Below, piece after piece: positions 1 to 10,958 of a stretch of 64,000 nucleotides of DNA (positions are counted from its first letter, which is position 1; the number at the start of each line of letters is the position of its first letter). The notes below the pieces were generated by a model. It was not told where the DNA came from and searched no databases. It saw nothing but the letters and a program-made list of their open reading frames with translations. Origin of the DNA: Laguncularia racemosa (Eukaryota; Streptophyta; Magnoliopsida; Myrtales; Combretaceae); contig JBBMOL010000023.1 of assembly GCA_037954665.1 (NCBI GenBank), positions 6,510,001-6,574,000 on the forward strand, written 5' to 3'. Made by a program: the position numbers and the translations under genes.

Positions 1-867
1 GATAAATACCAATAAAATGTGAACACATGGTATATATAAATATAAATGATAGCGTTTTTTAGTCTATTACTATATATTTAAACTCTCATTTGTCCCATAT
101 GTTAAAGAATTGGGTTTGATACAATAATGCATATGCAGGAACCAAGCGTGCGGTATCCGGATTATCACGGGCATTGCCAATCATCTTTCGGACGTAGCAG
201 CATTTCTTTCTTAAACTGTTCCAGGAACCAGCAGCTCTCTTCAGCCTCTCGCAGTAATCTCTCTCTCTCTCTCTCTAATTGCAAGCGACTAATATGTTGT
301 TGGAATGCTTTACTTTTTGATATAACATACAATGATGGGCATATTATTGGCCATAAAAGACATGGTGAAGCGTTCCCTCCCTGCATATACATGAATGCAT
401 GCGAGACGATGATAGGAAATTTTTAAGGTGTTAAAATCCAATAATAGATACGATGGCTTATGTCAATACACAAAAGCATACGTATTTCTGACTAACAACA
501 CTAACATATGTCTATCGCTTAACACTGTTACAATTAGCGTTTGAGCATCACAGCTTATGGGATCCAAAGCTTATAATATCTTATATGGTCAAGTAGTAGA
601 TAATATAGTGTAGATTCTTCTTTCAAATGTTTAGAATATATAGTTTAAGGGTGGAAAATAGGATATGACTTCATATCCACCTCAAACTTACTTAAGACTT
701 ATGATTCTATATTACAAGTTCCAAGTTTTAGGGTGTTTTATAGTTTCTCAAATATGAGTAAGCTCTTGATAACTTAACCTATTCAATATCCCTATAATGG
801 AAATTCAACCATGTTTACTTAACTTGTAGCCCATAATTTTAGGTCAAAGCTAACTCAAGTAGCCATG

Positions 868-987
868 TATTTCAAATCTCCAATTTAAATCGGTATCAAG
901 ATTTATGTTTGCTGTGTAGTTTGTTATTATGTTGTTTTTTTATGAAAATTTGTTCTATTTATATTTATATTTATATTTATTTATAAT
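868..987 (+). repeat. dispersed repeat, similar to 56118-56222
   Basis: Both places contain a 'tatttcaaat...tatcaag' block followed by a T-rich stretch with 'aaatttgtt' and repeated 'tatttatattt' units ending in 'tttataattt'. Order and spacing agree over about 100 bases. Low complexity explains part of the match, so a shared origin is only likely. Confidence 0.3.
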
Positions 988-1646
988 TTACACTTAGAAG
1001 CATTATTAACGTATAAATTTAATGTCAGGATTTTGGACATGGGATGATTAAAATATTTTAATTGAAAAAGTTAAGAGAATGTATACAAATTCACAATATA
1101 CCATAAAATCTGTAAATTTTATAAGATACAATATCTAGGATGATTCCAAAAAGTCATATTAAATGGGTTTTAATTCCAAAATTTTATAACATAACTATTA
1201 TCTTTATAACTTACCTTGACATTTCTTTAAGGGCACTTTCACTTTTATTAACTAAAAATTACCTATATCGTTATGATAAAGTTTAAAGAACATAAAAATA
1301 CTATTCTCGAGCAAAGAGATGTCTATGTAATTTTGATTGTGCACATGCACTTATACAGTTTTTTATCTAACATGTGCTTGCATTGTATTAACATCAAAGA
1401 ATTCAATGTACACCTCCCAGAGAACAGTCTTCAGAAGTGTGTACATGACTAGTATTGTCTTCGTTATTCTTATGAAATGTTATTTGTACCAGTAAATTGC
1501 TCATGTAGTTTTGAAAGAATTCTAGAATTAAAACGTGGCAGCAAAGAGAACTATCACAACTAGATGGACAAGTTAGAGTGAGTCAACTACTTTAAAAAAA
1601 AAAAAAAAGAATTTATCTAGATATTACCAAATTTATAAATTAGTGA

Positions 1647-1670
1647 ATATATATATATATATATATATAT
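1647..1670. repeat. (AT)12 microsatellite
   Basis: Uninterrupted AT dinucleotide run about 57 bases upstream of the first visible YABBY exon, presumably within its intron. Confidence 0.9.
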
Positions 1671-1727
1671 TGGGTGAGTCTTTTGTTAATACCTCAAAGT
1701 TTCTGGGCCATTTGCATTTAATTACAG

Positions 1728-2657
1728 CCATAGAGAAGAAACAACGGGTTCCTTCAGCGTACAACAAATTCATCAGGTGAGATTTCCTCCGGTTCGTGCA
1801 CTCATATTTTGAACAAAAAAAAGAAAAAAGTAATTGTATCTTTCGCATGTTTTTTATTTCTTAAATTTAGACATTTTTTATTTTTTTCAATTAACAATTT
1901 ACATTATTTATTTTGTCCCTTTTTTTTTCTTTTTCTTCCCCCCCCCCCCCCAATTTCCAGGGACGAGATCCGGCGGATCAAGGTCATGAATCCGAAAATT
2001 TCCCATAAAGAAGCTTTTAGTAGAGCCTCCAAAAATGTAAGTTGGGATCAATTCTTTTTAATTATACCTACTAATCATAAATTAATCATTACACTGATTC
2101 TTATATTACTGATTGGTTTTTATGCTATCTTAAACTTGAAACTTACAAAAATGTGATAGTCTTTGTCATTTGAAATTTGTCCGTTACGTAATGAAAATAT
2201 AATCTCATATAAAAGTGAAAATAAAATATTAAAAGCTGAAGATAAATCATCATTTTGCTGCTCCTCATGGCTTTGCGTACAATAATCGTGAACTCGCCAT
2301 GCTTCGGCATTGACATTTCTTTAAGAATACATAATAAATTAGCTTTACTAAAACCAATACTGCTTTTACCTTTTCTCTATTTGAATTTTTTTTTTCCTTG
2401 TTTGGGTCATTTTTTTAACAAAAGGGTATTATTTCATTTAATTTTGTGGGTGAGTTTAGCAACTCGAATAATTAAAGTTTAGATATATATATATATTCAC
2501 ACCATTCTATGCTGTTTTACTTTGCTGAGTATGAGTGGATTCGCGTGAGTCTTTCTTTCTGGAACAACATTTGGATGTTGTATTTTGCATGCAGTGGGCA
2601 CAATTTCCTCGTACAAACTCTGGGCCAGAGTTGCCATTTGAAGCTGATGCGCAATAA
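1728..2657 (+). CDS. YABBY transcription factor, C-terminal three exons (5' part outside window)
   Basis: YABBY proteins are plant nuclear regulators of lateral-organ polarity and of carpel or ovule development, with an N-terminal C2C2 zinc finger and a C-terminal HMG-like YABBY domain. Three exons are read. Exon 1728-1776 follows a TTACAG acceptor and encodes the RVPSAYNKFI motif. Exon 1961-2036 encodes DEIRRIK, then NPKISHKEAFS, ending KN before a GTAAGT donor. Exon 2595-2657 follows GCATGCAG and encodes WAQFP plus a short tail to TAA. Phases fit: AG from the first exon plus G from the second makes the Arg codon. The zinc-finger exons are not visible, so the gene starts left of the window. 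HKEAFS recalls the INNER NO OUTER subgroup, but subgroup is not settled. Oddities: the usual Pro-Pro before EK is changed to x-Ile, and SRASKN replaces the common A-A-A-KN. It may be intact but diverged, or a decaying copy. Confidence 0.85.
1938..1951 (+). repeat. poly-C run in an intron polypyrimidine tract
   Basis: Fourteen C residues follow a T-rich stretch and lie directly before the CAATTTCCAG acceptor of the second visible YABBY exon. They form part of its polypyrimidine tract. Confidence 0.8.
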
Positions 2658-5600
2658 CAATGAAGCCTCTTGAAGTCCATTGCACATATGCATCTTGTTA
2701 GAACTGGGAGCACCTACTAATGTAGGATGTAGCTGACTAAGAAAGTATTTATAAAGTTGATATGGACTGTTGATTTCCTCTGCAATTACTCGGATAATTC
2801 TCCAAATTATTCCTTCCTTAACCAACTTTCGCTCAACATTTTCATTTTATAAGTAAACAATCGTGATGCTTGGCTCCCACATGGTGTAAAATTTAGTATG
2901 TGATATATAGACAAGCAATGGAAGCTTCATTAATAGATTTGGATCCTCACTATTGATATTCTTTCAGTTTTCCTTAATTTACTCACTTAAAATTCTGTCA
3001 CGTCTAATGAATAATTAAAATTATAAAGAAATGGATAACATCACAATAATATCATACATGTTCAATTTTTTAATCATTACAACTATTGATACGTGAATTG
3101 TAAAAAAATAAGTAAAGAAAAATAAAATAGATGAAAATTGAGTAGATCCATTTTCTACATTAACATATAAAATATGATGAAAAAGCCAAATATGCGTTTT
3201 ATTGACATATATGAGCACTTGTTTAAATTTTACAATAACTAGACATGCGATGATGAGTAAATTTGCTTGTTATCATGTACTTTAAAAGACATCCAATTCT
3301 AGCAATGTTCTTTTCGTTCCACTTAGAATAAAGGATTGTGTACTTACATGACATCTCCTTTATGTGATTTCAATTTCTAATATATGAAGCATTCTTGTCC
3401 AGACCTAAGGATACCATCAGGTAAGTCATTATAGGGTACTCAATTCATTTAACCCATTATTAATTATCCTATAGGGTACAAGAATGAGTTTAGATTTTTT
3501 TTTAAAAAAGAAACCTATAGAGTTAGGGTCAAGTTTCAATTTTAAGTAAGATCCAATGGGAAACCAAAAACATTTAATAACAATACTTTATGCTTAACTA
3601 AATAATTTTCCCTTCATTAAAAAGTTGAAAGATCCAATGATGGGATCAATCAATGCATCATTGTTTAAAGAATAAGTAGAAATTTTTGTTTCATGTTCTT
3701 GAAGAAAAAAAAAAAAAAAAGCTCATAAAAGCAATGAATGAGGCAAATAAAATACTACCATTATTTGCAAATCATTTTTCAAAAAAACAAATTAATCTCA
3801 CAATAATTAACAGAAAGGCCAAGTTGAAACCAGACACACAAATATTCCTTCCAAGCAATAGCTATTCTTCATTAAAGTGGCCATATAATGTTTCATAATT
3901 GGAAATTTTATAGTCTTCGTGAAATGTTTGGATAACTAAAAAAATCACAATATGTGTCTATAACGTGTACTTTCCAAAAGATTATTTGTTATTATGGCGA
4001 GTTAAGTTGAGTCACAGATTCAATAATATCCTATAGGGGTAGTTTTGGAATATAGGATAAAGACCATATAAGATTTGGGAATAGGTTCTAGAAAACCTAA
4101 CAAATTGTTGGGTTGGGTTCGGAAAACTTGAACCTAACCTAGTGGCGTCCTTATCTAGACTCGATCTATACAAAGGGGATGTTTTAAACCTCTAGATTTA
4201 TGAGACCCATCATAGTTTTTATGAGTTTGATAAATCTGAGGTTTAAAATATTATGGTCTATAAACCATGATCTATGTATAATTTTCTAAATACACTATAT
4301 AGAATCGAAACATACACTTTTACCTTCTTCTTTTTTTCTTTGTAGCAAAAATAAAATAAATAAGCAAAAGTTACTTTTTAGAAATATAATAATAACAATA
4401 ATTTAAAAGCACATATAAAGATAAAATAAATCATGCCATATAAATTTTCGCATCAATAGCATGAATTATTACAAAAAAAAAAAAAAGACCGACTCATGGG
4501 CTACATTTATCCACTCATTGCATGGAATAATTAGAACTATTAAGAAAATACCTAGCATTAGCAAGATTTTATTGTCTTGAGTTAAGATAACAAAAGAGTT
4601 TTTCTTAATACATTAAGATCACATATATTAGGAATATGATGTAGACAAGTTAGGATTATAAGTTATAAAGCATTTTGATTATCAAAAGTATTAGATGCAA
4701 AAAAATTAGAAATATAGGAAGAGACAGTCAAAATCAAAAGTTGAAAGCCAAAAGTCATTTAAAAACAATGTAGGATAGGTTCCAAGCAAGTCATAAGCTG
4801 TTGAAAACTAGAAAGGGTTGAAAACTACTAAACTTGCAATAGAGGCTTAGTTTCAAAAGTTTAACTTCGAAGCTTCATAACATTTTACTTATAAAGAGTT
4901 ACAAAGCGCATAATATGTCAATAAAGACCAATTTAAATCTTCTTTGAAATAATGCAATTAGCTTTAGGGTTATTTCCAAAATCAAATTCACGTGTTTCCA
5001 TTGTGTACGAAAGTGTTAAAGAATCTTCAACTAGATTAGAAAAGTCTATTTTGATTTACCTAGGTTTTATTATATTTTTATTTAATTTTCTTAATAGTTA
5101 TAGGGTTTTTAGTTTATAAATACTTGACAAACAACATAATTAAGGATTATCATCAATTATTATCAATAGCAAAATTATTTCCCCCTTTATATTATGGTGT
5201 ACAAGCATCACACTACAAGAGAATATACATATATATTTGTGTTATCTGGAATATATGTATATAACTCATTATAATACACAAAATATACATATATAATTTA
5301 TGCTAAAGTATGCCTTAAATTTATATGATAGTTTCCTCTTTTATGATTGTTTAGAGATCTAGTTATTTATTATATCAATGCTATGTAGAAACCAAGTAGA
5401 AATTGATCCGAAGAATAGTTGTTCAACTATTGAAAGAACCAAGTAATTGCTCTCTTCTAACAACAAATTCTCTATTTTTTTTTTCTAGAGAATTCCATAA
5501 TGCAGTCACTTTCCCAATTACAATAAAGTCTCTCTAATTGCAGTAAATAAGGCCAATTAAAGGTAAAAAAGGTTGTTGACAACTTTTAGGAAGCTATCAC

Positions 5601-6054
5601 AACCTTTATAGGAGCTATTGATAGCTTAAATTGTCAATTTTTTTTTTAATAGTAAATTATCCCAACTTATAATAAATAAAGCTTATTAACAGTTAAAAAA
5701 AATAACTATACCATGTAGTCGCTTTTAAGTGACTATACTATAAAATTGTCCCTTCTTCATTTTCCCAAAAACCTAAACCAAATTAAAAAAAAAAAACCCA
5801 AGGGGGCAAACACTACTTTTGCTAGTCGTCCCCCAACGTAACCACATTCTTATTCCTTAAAACTTTTTCTGCATTTCCAAAAAATCAATAAGAAGACCCT
5901 TCATCTACTATTTTCAACATCTCCTTTTCCATCTCTAGATCTAAAGCACTTTAGATCATTAGCTCCTCTTTAAAGGTTTCCGATGTCAATGCAAGCAAAG
6001 AAGTTAATGCAATCGACATTTTGGTTGTTAGCTTCTTTAGGTGAGAAAGAGTCA
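2658..6054. other. intergenic, AT-rich, no gene recognised
   Basis: The first few hundred bases are probably YABBY 3' UTR. The rest has short random open frames, poly-A/T tracts (for example 3704-3720 and 4475-4487) and no recognisable domain, tRNA or complete mobile element. A CACTACAAGA string at 5211-5220 resembles a CACTA transposon end, but no matching opposite end was found. Confidence 0.5.
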
Positions 6055-6062
6055 CCTTCACT
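6055..6062 (+). repeat. hAT target-site duplication, left copy
   Basis: CCTTCACT directly before the left inverted end. It is identical to 10951-10958. An 8-bp duplication is the hAT superfamily hallmark. Confidence 0.95.
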
Positions 6063-6086
6063 TAGGGATGTCAACGGGACGGGTTT
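6063..6086 (+). repeat. hAT terminal inverted repeat, left
   Basis: Starts TAGGGATGTCAACGGGACGG. It pairs with the reverse complement of 10927-10950 at 22 of 24 positions. Confidence 0.95.
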
Positions 6087-6849
6087 TGTCAAGTTCCCGA
6101 CCTACCCGTCCCATTAAAAACCCTATAGGGTTTGGCTATAGGGTTTGGGACGGGTTATGGGTTTCATTTTAAAAACCCTGTAGGGTTTGGGAAGGGTAGT
6201 GGGACAAATGTTAAACCCGTTGGGATCCCAAACCCGTTAACATATATATATATATTTTAGTTAATAAATTATATTATTATATATTTAATAAAAAATTTTA
6301 AGGGATTACTAAGATAGTGAACAGTATAGTTCTCGCAAAACACAAACACAGCACAGCACACTGCACCTGCACTACACATTGTCAATTTGTCATTGAGCTG
6401 ACAGCTGAGAGCCTGAGACACAAACACAACTGGAGAACACCGTGGACATTGTCACACCGACTCCACTCCCACACAATCAACAGCACACTACACAGCACAG
6501 ACAGACAGACACATACATAGCGAGTAGCGAGTAGCGAGTAGCGACAGTGAGACCGACTGACCGAAACAACATACACACAGACACAGGTCACAGCTGAGCA
6601 CTTGAATCTTCAGCACTACATAGAGCCACAGACCGTAGACACGACTCACACTCCAGCACTTGTTTTCATGTTTCACCACACAGATACAGTGACACACACC
6701 GAGCCGAGCCACCCACCCACGTCTACGACCACGGTCCACTCCTAACTTAACTCACAATCACGGTCCACTTCCACTCGACGTGTACGGTCCACCTCCACTT
6801 GAAATTTAAGACGCAACTGTAGAAACCCTAAATCTAGCTAGAATCGGAA

Positions 6850-7004
6850 CTCAATCTTGTTCTCGTCGTCGCCCTCCTCCTGTGTAAGCTGTCGTCGCCC
6901 ATCGCACGCATCAGCATCAGCTCAATCTCGTTCTCGTCGTCGCCCTCCTCCTGTGTAAGCTGCCATCGCCCGTCGCACACATCAGCATCAGCTCGATCTC
7001 GTTC
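6850..7004 (+). repeat. 71-bp tandem repeat in the hAT leader, about 2.2 copies
   Basis: Units begin at 6850, 6921 and 6992. The first two are nearly identical GC-rich 71-mers carrying CTCGTCGTCGCCCTCCTCC. The third is cut off after about 13 bases. They lie in the presumed 5' UTR before the intron donor near 7034. Confidence 0.9.
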
Positions 7005-7199
7005 GGCCACCATCGCACTTGCTCGCACTGTCAGGTACTAGGAGATTGTTATCTTTTAAGCTATGATGATGCTATACTATTGTCTGTTATTATAGGCTTC
7101 TCTAAGAAGATCAAATGAGAAAACGTAAAAAATTGGTTACTGGATTAGGAATTCGCTTTCCTTCATATTAATTTTTTGTCACTTACCTCTCTCACACAA

Positions 7200-7350
7200 C
7201 GGTGTGTGTAAAACCCACGCAAATAACACACGGCCGTGTCTCATACCGTGTACTCAACTGTGTGTGCTTCTATAGATTTTTTAAGCTCAATACACAGTTG
7301 TGCCTTCAAGCGCGTATGCTTCTGTTGGCATGTTTCCTTGACACACGGTC
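7200..7350 (+). repeat. ACACGG-CCGTGT palindromic motif cluster inside the hAT
   Basis: ACACACGGCCGTGTC, a nearby ACCGTGTACTC and ACACACGGTCGTGCTC lie within about 150 bases in the presumed 5'UTR intron. Similar ACACGGTCGTGTT strings fill the LTRs of the gypsy element at 34270-42244. A nested LTR scrap is possible, but I could not delimit one. Confidence 0.4.
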
Positions 7351-8157
7351 GTGCTCTTCCCCTGTTCCTTCCAAAAATCATTTTTCTTCGTGTTTTCTTA
7401 TCCAATCTCAATCCAAGTTGATATCTTCTCTCAAAATAGTGGTCTTCAGTCCTGAAACTGAAATATTTTTTTCTTTTAAGTATCAAAACTCTTCAAAATA
7501 ACATCAATTTATTACATACACCACTAGAATTCATCAGAAATACAAGTGTTAATTTGTACTTATCAACTGGCTAACTTATGAATCACAACTTAAACCATTG
7601 GCTAACTTACGAATTTAGAAACTGGATTTCTGAAGTTTTGATGTTGTATACTAAATTAACTGACATCATTTTTTGGCAAGAAGAATTAACTAGGTGAATT
7701 TTGTATTCTGTCTAAGGAATTATGCTAAATTTAGTATCGTATTGCTCATTATAGCATTGGATGCATGATCCTTATACTGTATGCCTTCCTCTCTTCCTAT
7801 GCGCTATATATTGCATTCTCTGCCTAGGCAAATTTGCAAAGGAAAGTGGTTACTAATAAATGATTTTTGTGTTCTTGATTTTATGGGAATTTTTTCTTTG
7901 TTTGATCATTGTTTCTCCCAAATACTCATTTCTTAAGATGCCTATATCTTTTTTTGTGACTGTAGCCACATGATTTACCATAATGCGTTTTATCTGCAAA
8001 ACTTGTGTATTCGTTCTATTTAATGTCTTGCTGTGGTGTCACAGATAGAGGATTATGCATCTGATTCTTTTATTTGTATTTTGTTTTCATAATTGCTGGC
8101 ACTTGTATTTATGTTTAAGATGAATGTTATTTTTGCGTACTTTTATATAATATAGAA

Positions 8158-10411
8158 ATGGACGAATTTGATATGCCCATTGATGCACATCCCATTGATG
8201 TTGAGGAAGAGGAAGGTCCATTACCATTACTTGGATCTGAAACAAAAGCACCAGCAACAAATCCCACAAGCACAACAAGTTCTCAAGTAGGAAGCAATGC
8301 CGATCAACGTGATAATCCCAATAAACGTAAGTTGACTTCTCTTGTATGGAATGATACGGTGAGAAAAATGGTTAATGGGGAGGATGTTGCTATCTGTAAT
8401 CATTGTTCCAAAACACTAAAAGCAGGTAGTAAATAAGGAACTAAGCATCTGTGTAATCATTTGGAAAAATGTATACAAATGAAGAAGTAGAAAGACATAA
8501 GGCAATGCCTACTATCCATTGAGAAATGACAAAATGAGAATGAGAGTTGTTTGAACATAGGAAATTGGACTTTAAATCAAGATATTTGTAGGCAAAGACT
8601 TGCAAAAGCAATAATTGTTCATGAATACCCCATTTCAATAGTTGAGCATAAGTATTTCAAGGATTTTCTTGAAAGTATGTAACCACTTTTTAAGCATGTT
8701 AGTCGGAACACCATGAAAAAGGAAATCATGAACATCTATAATGGGGAGAAGGAAAAATTAAGAGTGTTGTTGAAAGCACTAAATTCTCAAGTTGCAGTAA
8801 CAACGGATTTATGGATATCAAATCAGAAAAGGGGGTACATGATTGTCATAGCACACTTCATTGATCGTAATTGGAGACTTCAAAATCTACTCATGGAGTA
8901 AGATTCTTTACTTATATTATCTTTTCATAATCAATAATGGAAAATTATCTTATATTGAGGTTTTTTATATTTTCATGCAGTTTTTTGTATGTTCCAACGC
9001 CACACACAAATGAGGTGTTTGCCGATTGTTTGTTTAACTTGTTGATGAGATGGGGATTAGATAAAAAATTATCTATAGTTACTGTAGATAATTGTTCTAC
9101 GAATGATGCAATGATTAAAACTTTGACCATGGAATTAAGAAGAGACGAGTTAATTCTTCGGGGAAAGGTCCTGCACATGCATTGTTGTACACATATTTTA
9201 AACTTAATTGTAAAGGAGGGTGTGGCCGTGATAGAAAGTGTGATTAAGAAGGTCCGTGATAGTGTTGCATTTTGGTTGGCGACACCATCAAGAGTCGAGA
9301 AATTTAGAGAAGCATGTAAGCAATTAGATATTCCATATGATAAAAAGCTTACCTTAGATTGCAAAACTCGGTGGAACTCTACATATGACATGTTAATGAT
9401 AGCCATTGGATACAAAGAAGTTTTTTATAGAGTTCAATTTATGAATAGACATTATAAATGTCTTCCCACCGATGATGATTGGGAGGTAGCAGAAGCAATT
9501 TGCCAGAAGCTAGCGATCTTTTATGAGGTAACCAATATTTTTTCCGGTACCCAATATCCAACTGCAAATTATTATTTTGAAAAGGTTTTTGAGATTAGAG
9601 AATCATTGGTTGAATGGAAAGGCTCTTCATATATGAATACTAGAATGATAGCGGGGAAAATGTTTGATAAGTTTGAAAAATATTGGGGTGATGTACACAT
9701 CATTATGGCTGTTTGCACTGTTTTGGATCCACGTTTTAAGATGAAGGCTGTGGATTTTATGTTTCCTTCCATTTATGGAGTAAATGCATCTGTAGAGATT
9801 CAAAATGTTAGAAACATTTGTTACGAGTTAGTTCATGAATATCAATCAAGGGGTAGATCTCGACTTTCTAAAGGTTTGAATAGTAGTAGTAGTAGTTCTT
9901 CTGGGAACACTTCAGCAACTACCCAAACTGTTCCTTTCGATTCTTCAAGAAAATCAAGGTTGGTGCAATTCTTGAGCACTATTAATATTGATGGCCAAGT
10001 CAAGTCGGAATTGGATCACTATTTAGAAGAAGCTATGTTACCTTGGACTGATGATTTTGATATTCTTAGCTGGTGGAAAGTAAATGGAATTAAATATCCT
10101 ACATTACAAGAACTAGCTAAAGATATGTTGGCTATTCCTGTGTCTACGGTTGCTTCTGAGTCTACATTTAGTACTAGTGGACGAGTAATTAGCTCACATA
10201 GAAGCAGACTAAATCCTGATATAATAGAAGCATTGATGTGCAGTCAAAGTTGGTTATCAAATGAGATAAGAGGTAAAAATTTTGATTATACAATAATAAG
10301 TTCTTTTATACATGGAGCAACTATTATTTGCTTAATCTTAATGTGTTTTATGTTGTTTTTTTCTCCCTTTCGATAGGTTCAAAAATAGATGATGAAAAAG
10401 ATGGGATTTGA
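8158..10411 (+). pseudogene. hAT transposase (BED finger, RNase-H-like fold, hAT dimerisation domain), broken N-terminally
   Basis: It would bind the element ends and cut and paste the element. The start follows a TATAG acceptor. The BED finger is visible (VWNDTV, CNHC at about residues 80-83) but a TAA at 8434-8436 cuts it; in the same frame the HLCNHLEKC half continues, then a TAG at 8488. Homology persists to 8713 with more stops (a TAA after FLESM near 8681). From 8713 it is open: intron 8898-8980 (GTAAG...GCAG) leads into YVPTPHT, VTVDNCSTNDAM (RNase-H-like Asp), CCTHILNLIV and CKTRWNSTYDML. The C-terminal hAT dimerisation domain (about 10030-10255) includes WWKVN, LAKDMLAIPVSTVASESTFS and GRVISSHRSRL. 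A last intron 10273-10376 probably leads to a short exon ending TGA 10409-10411; unspliced reading stops at 10374-10376. The class is the Ac/RICESLEEPER-like plant hATs. Confidence 0.9.
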
Positions 10412-10926
10412 AGACACTAAGAATCAATTGTTAAGTAAGAATTCCAAAAACTATAAGATTAATGTCTTTTCTATATGTGTTTAGAATTTTTCTATTTCTA
10501 TTAAGACTTGTTAACTATATTTTTTGTGTTATTTATTAAGTTACACAATTGGTATAGTAATTTTATTTTATTATAATTAAAAATGTTTTTACATCGACAA
10601 CTTTATTTATCAATATGTAGATTTTTAAATAAAATTAAAATACATATAATTAAATACATTGAAAGTGCAAATATTATTTATTTTTAAGAACATAAGCTAT
10701 ATTTTATAAAAATAATCATAATGAATAAGTAAAAATTTTAAATTAATAATAGAATTTTAAAAAAAAAATTAATGGGTTTGGGACGGGTTTCGGGTTACTT
10801 ATTCAAACCCTGTAAGATTTGGGAAGGGTAGCGGGTATTTCATAAAAAAACCCTGTAGGGTTTATGCCGGGTTTGGGAATCCCCATAGGATAATGGGACG
10901 GGTAATGGAATTAATGATCTCGACCC

Positions 10927-10950
10927 AAACCCGTCCCGCTTACATCCCTA
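10927..10950 (-). repeat. hAT terminal inverted repeat, right
   Basis: Ends ...CATCCCTA at 10950, the inverted partner of 6063-6086. Confidence 0.95.
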
Positions 10951-10958
10951 CCTTCACT
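10951..10958 (+). repeat. hAT target-site duplication, right copy
   Basis: CCTTCACT, identical to 6055-6062. Confidence 0.95.

Larger units (their letters stand above)
1..1727. other. AT-rich stretch upstream of the YABBY exons, probably intron or 5' flank
   Basis: I find no protein-coding segment here that I can support. The first visible YABBY exon begins at 1728 with an acceptor and in mid-codon, so at least part of this stretch is probably intron of that gene. The zinc-finger exon expected of YABBY genes (two CxxC pairs) was not found. A short CT repeat lies at about 260-276 and an (AT)12 run at 1647-1670. Open frames exist on both strands over 127-426, but neither resembles a family I recognise. 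Confidence 0.4.
6063..10950 (+). mobile_element. hAT-superfamily DNA transposon (4,888 bp), structurally complete, probably non-autonomous
   Basis: The ends are 24-bp inverted repeats with 22 matches: both share TAGGGATGT and CGGGACGGGTTT, separated by three bases of which two differ. The flanks carry a perfect 8-bp duplication. Subterminal DNA at both ends is full of GGGTTTGGGACGGGT-like and ACCCTGTAGGGTTT-like motifs, the kind of repeated sites hAT transposases bind. Inside are a GC-richer leader (about 6300-7060), a likely 5'UTR intron (donor near 7034, acceptor ending 8155) and a transposase reading 8158-10411. Stops around the BED finger suggest it cannot now make a full transposase, though intact ends could be mobilised in trans. 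Perfect TSD and near-perfect ends point to a fairly recent insertion. Confidence 0.95.

Noticed and set aside
127..426. Open frames on both strands near the left edge, considered as a middle exon of the YABBY gene or a separate small gene
   Set aside because: They cross a CT repeat that keeps both strands open. No zinc finger or conserved YABBY segment is present, and splice sites are ambiguous.
5211..5220. CACTACAAGA, resembling a CACTA (En/Spm) transposon end
   Set aside because: No matching inverted end, 3-bp target duplication or transposase was found nearby.
6317..7028. Several overlapping open frames in the hAT leader
   Set aside because: They lie in CA/GT-rich and tandem-repeat DNA, have low-complexity translations, and match no domain. 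They are better read as untranslated leader.
8945..9415. 156-codon minus-strand frame inside the transposase
   Set aside because: It is antisense to clear transposase motifs and is a shadow of that gene.
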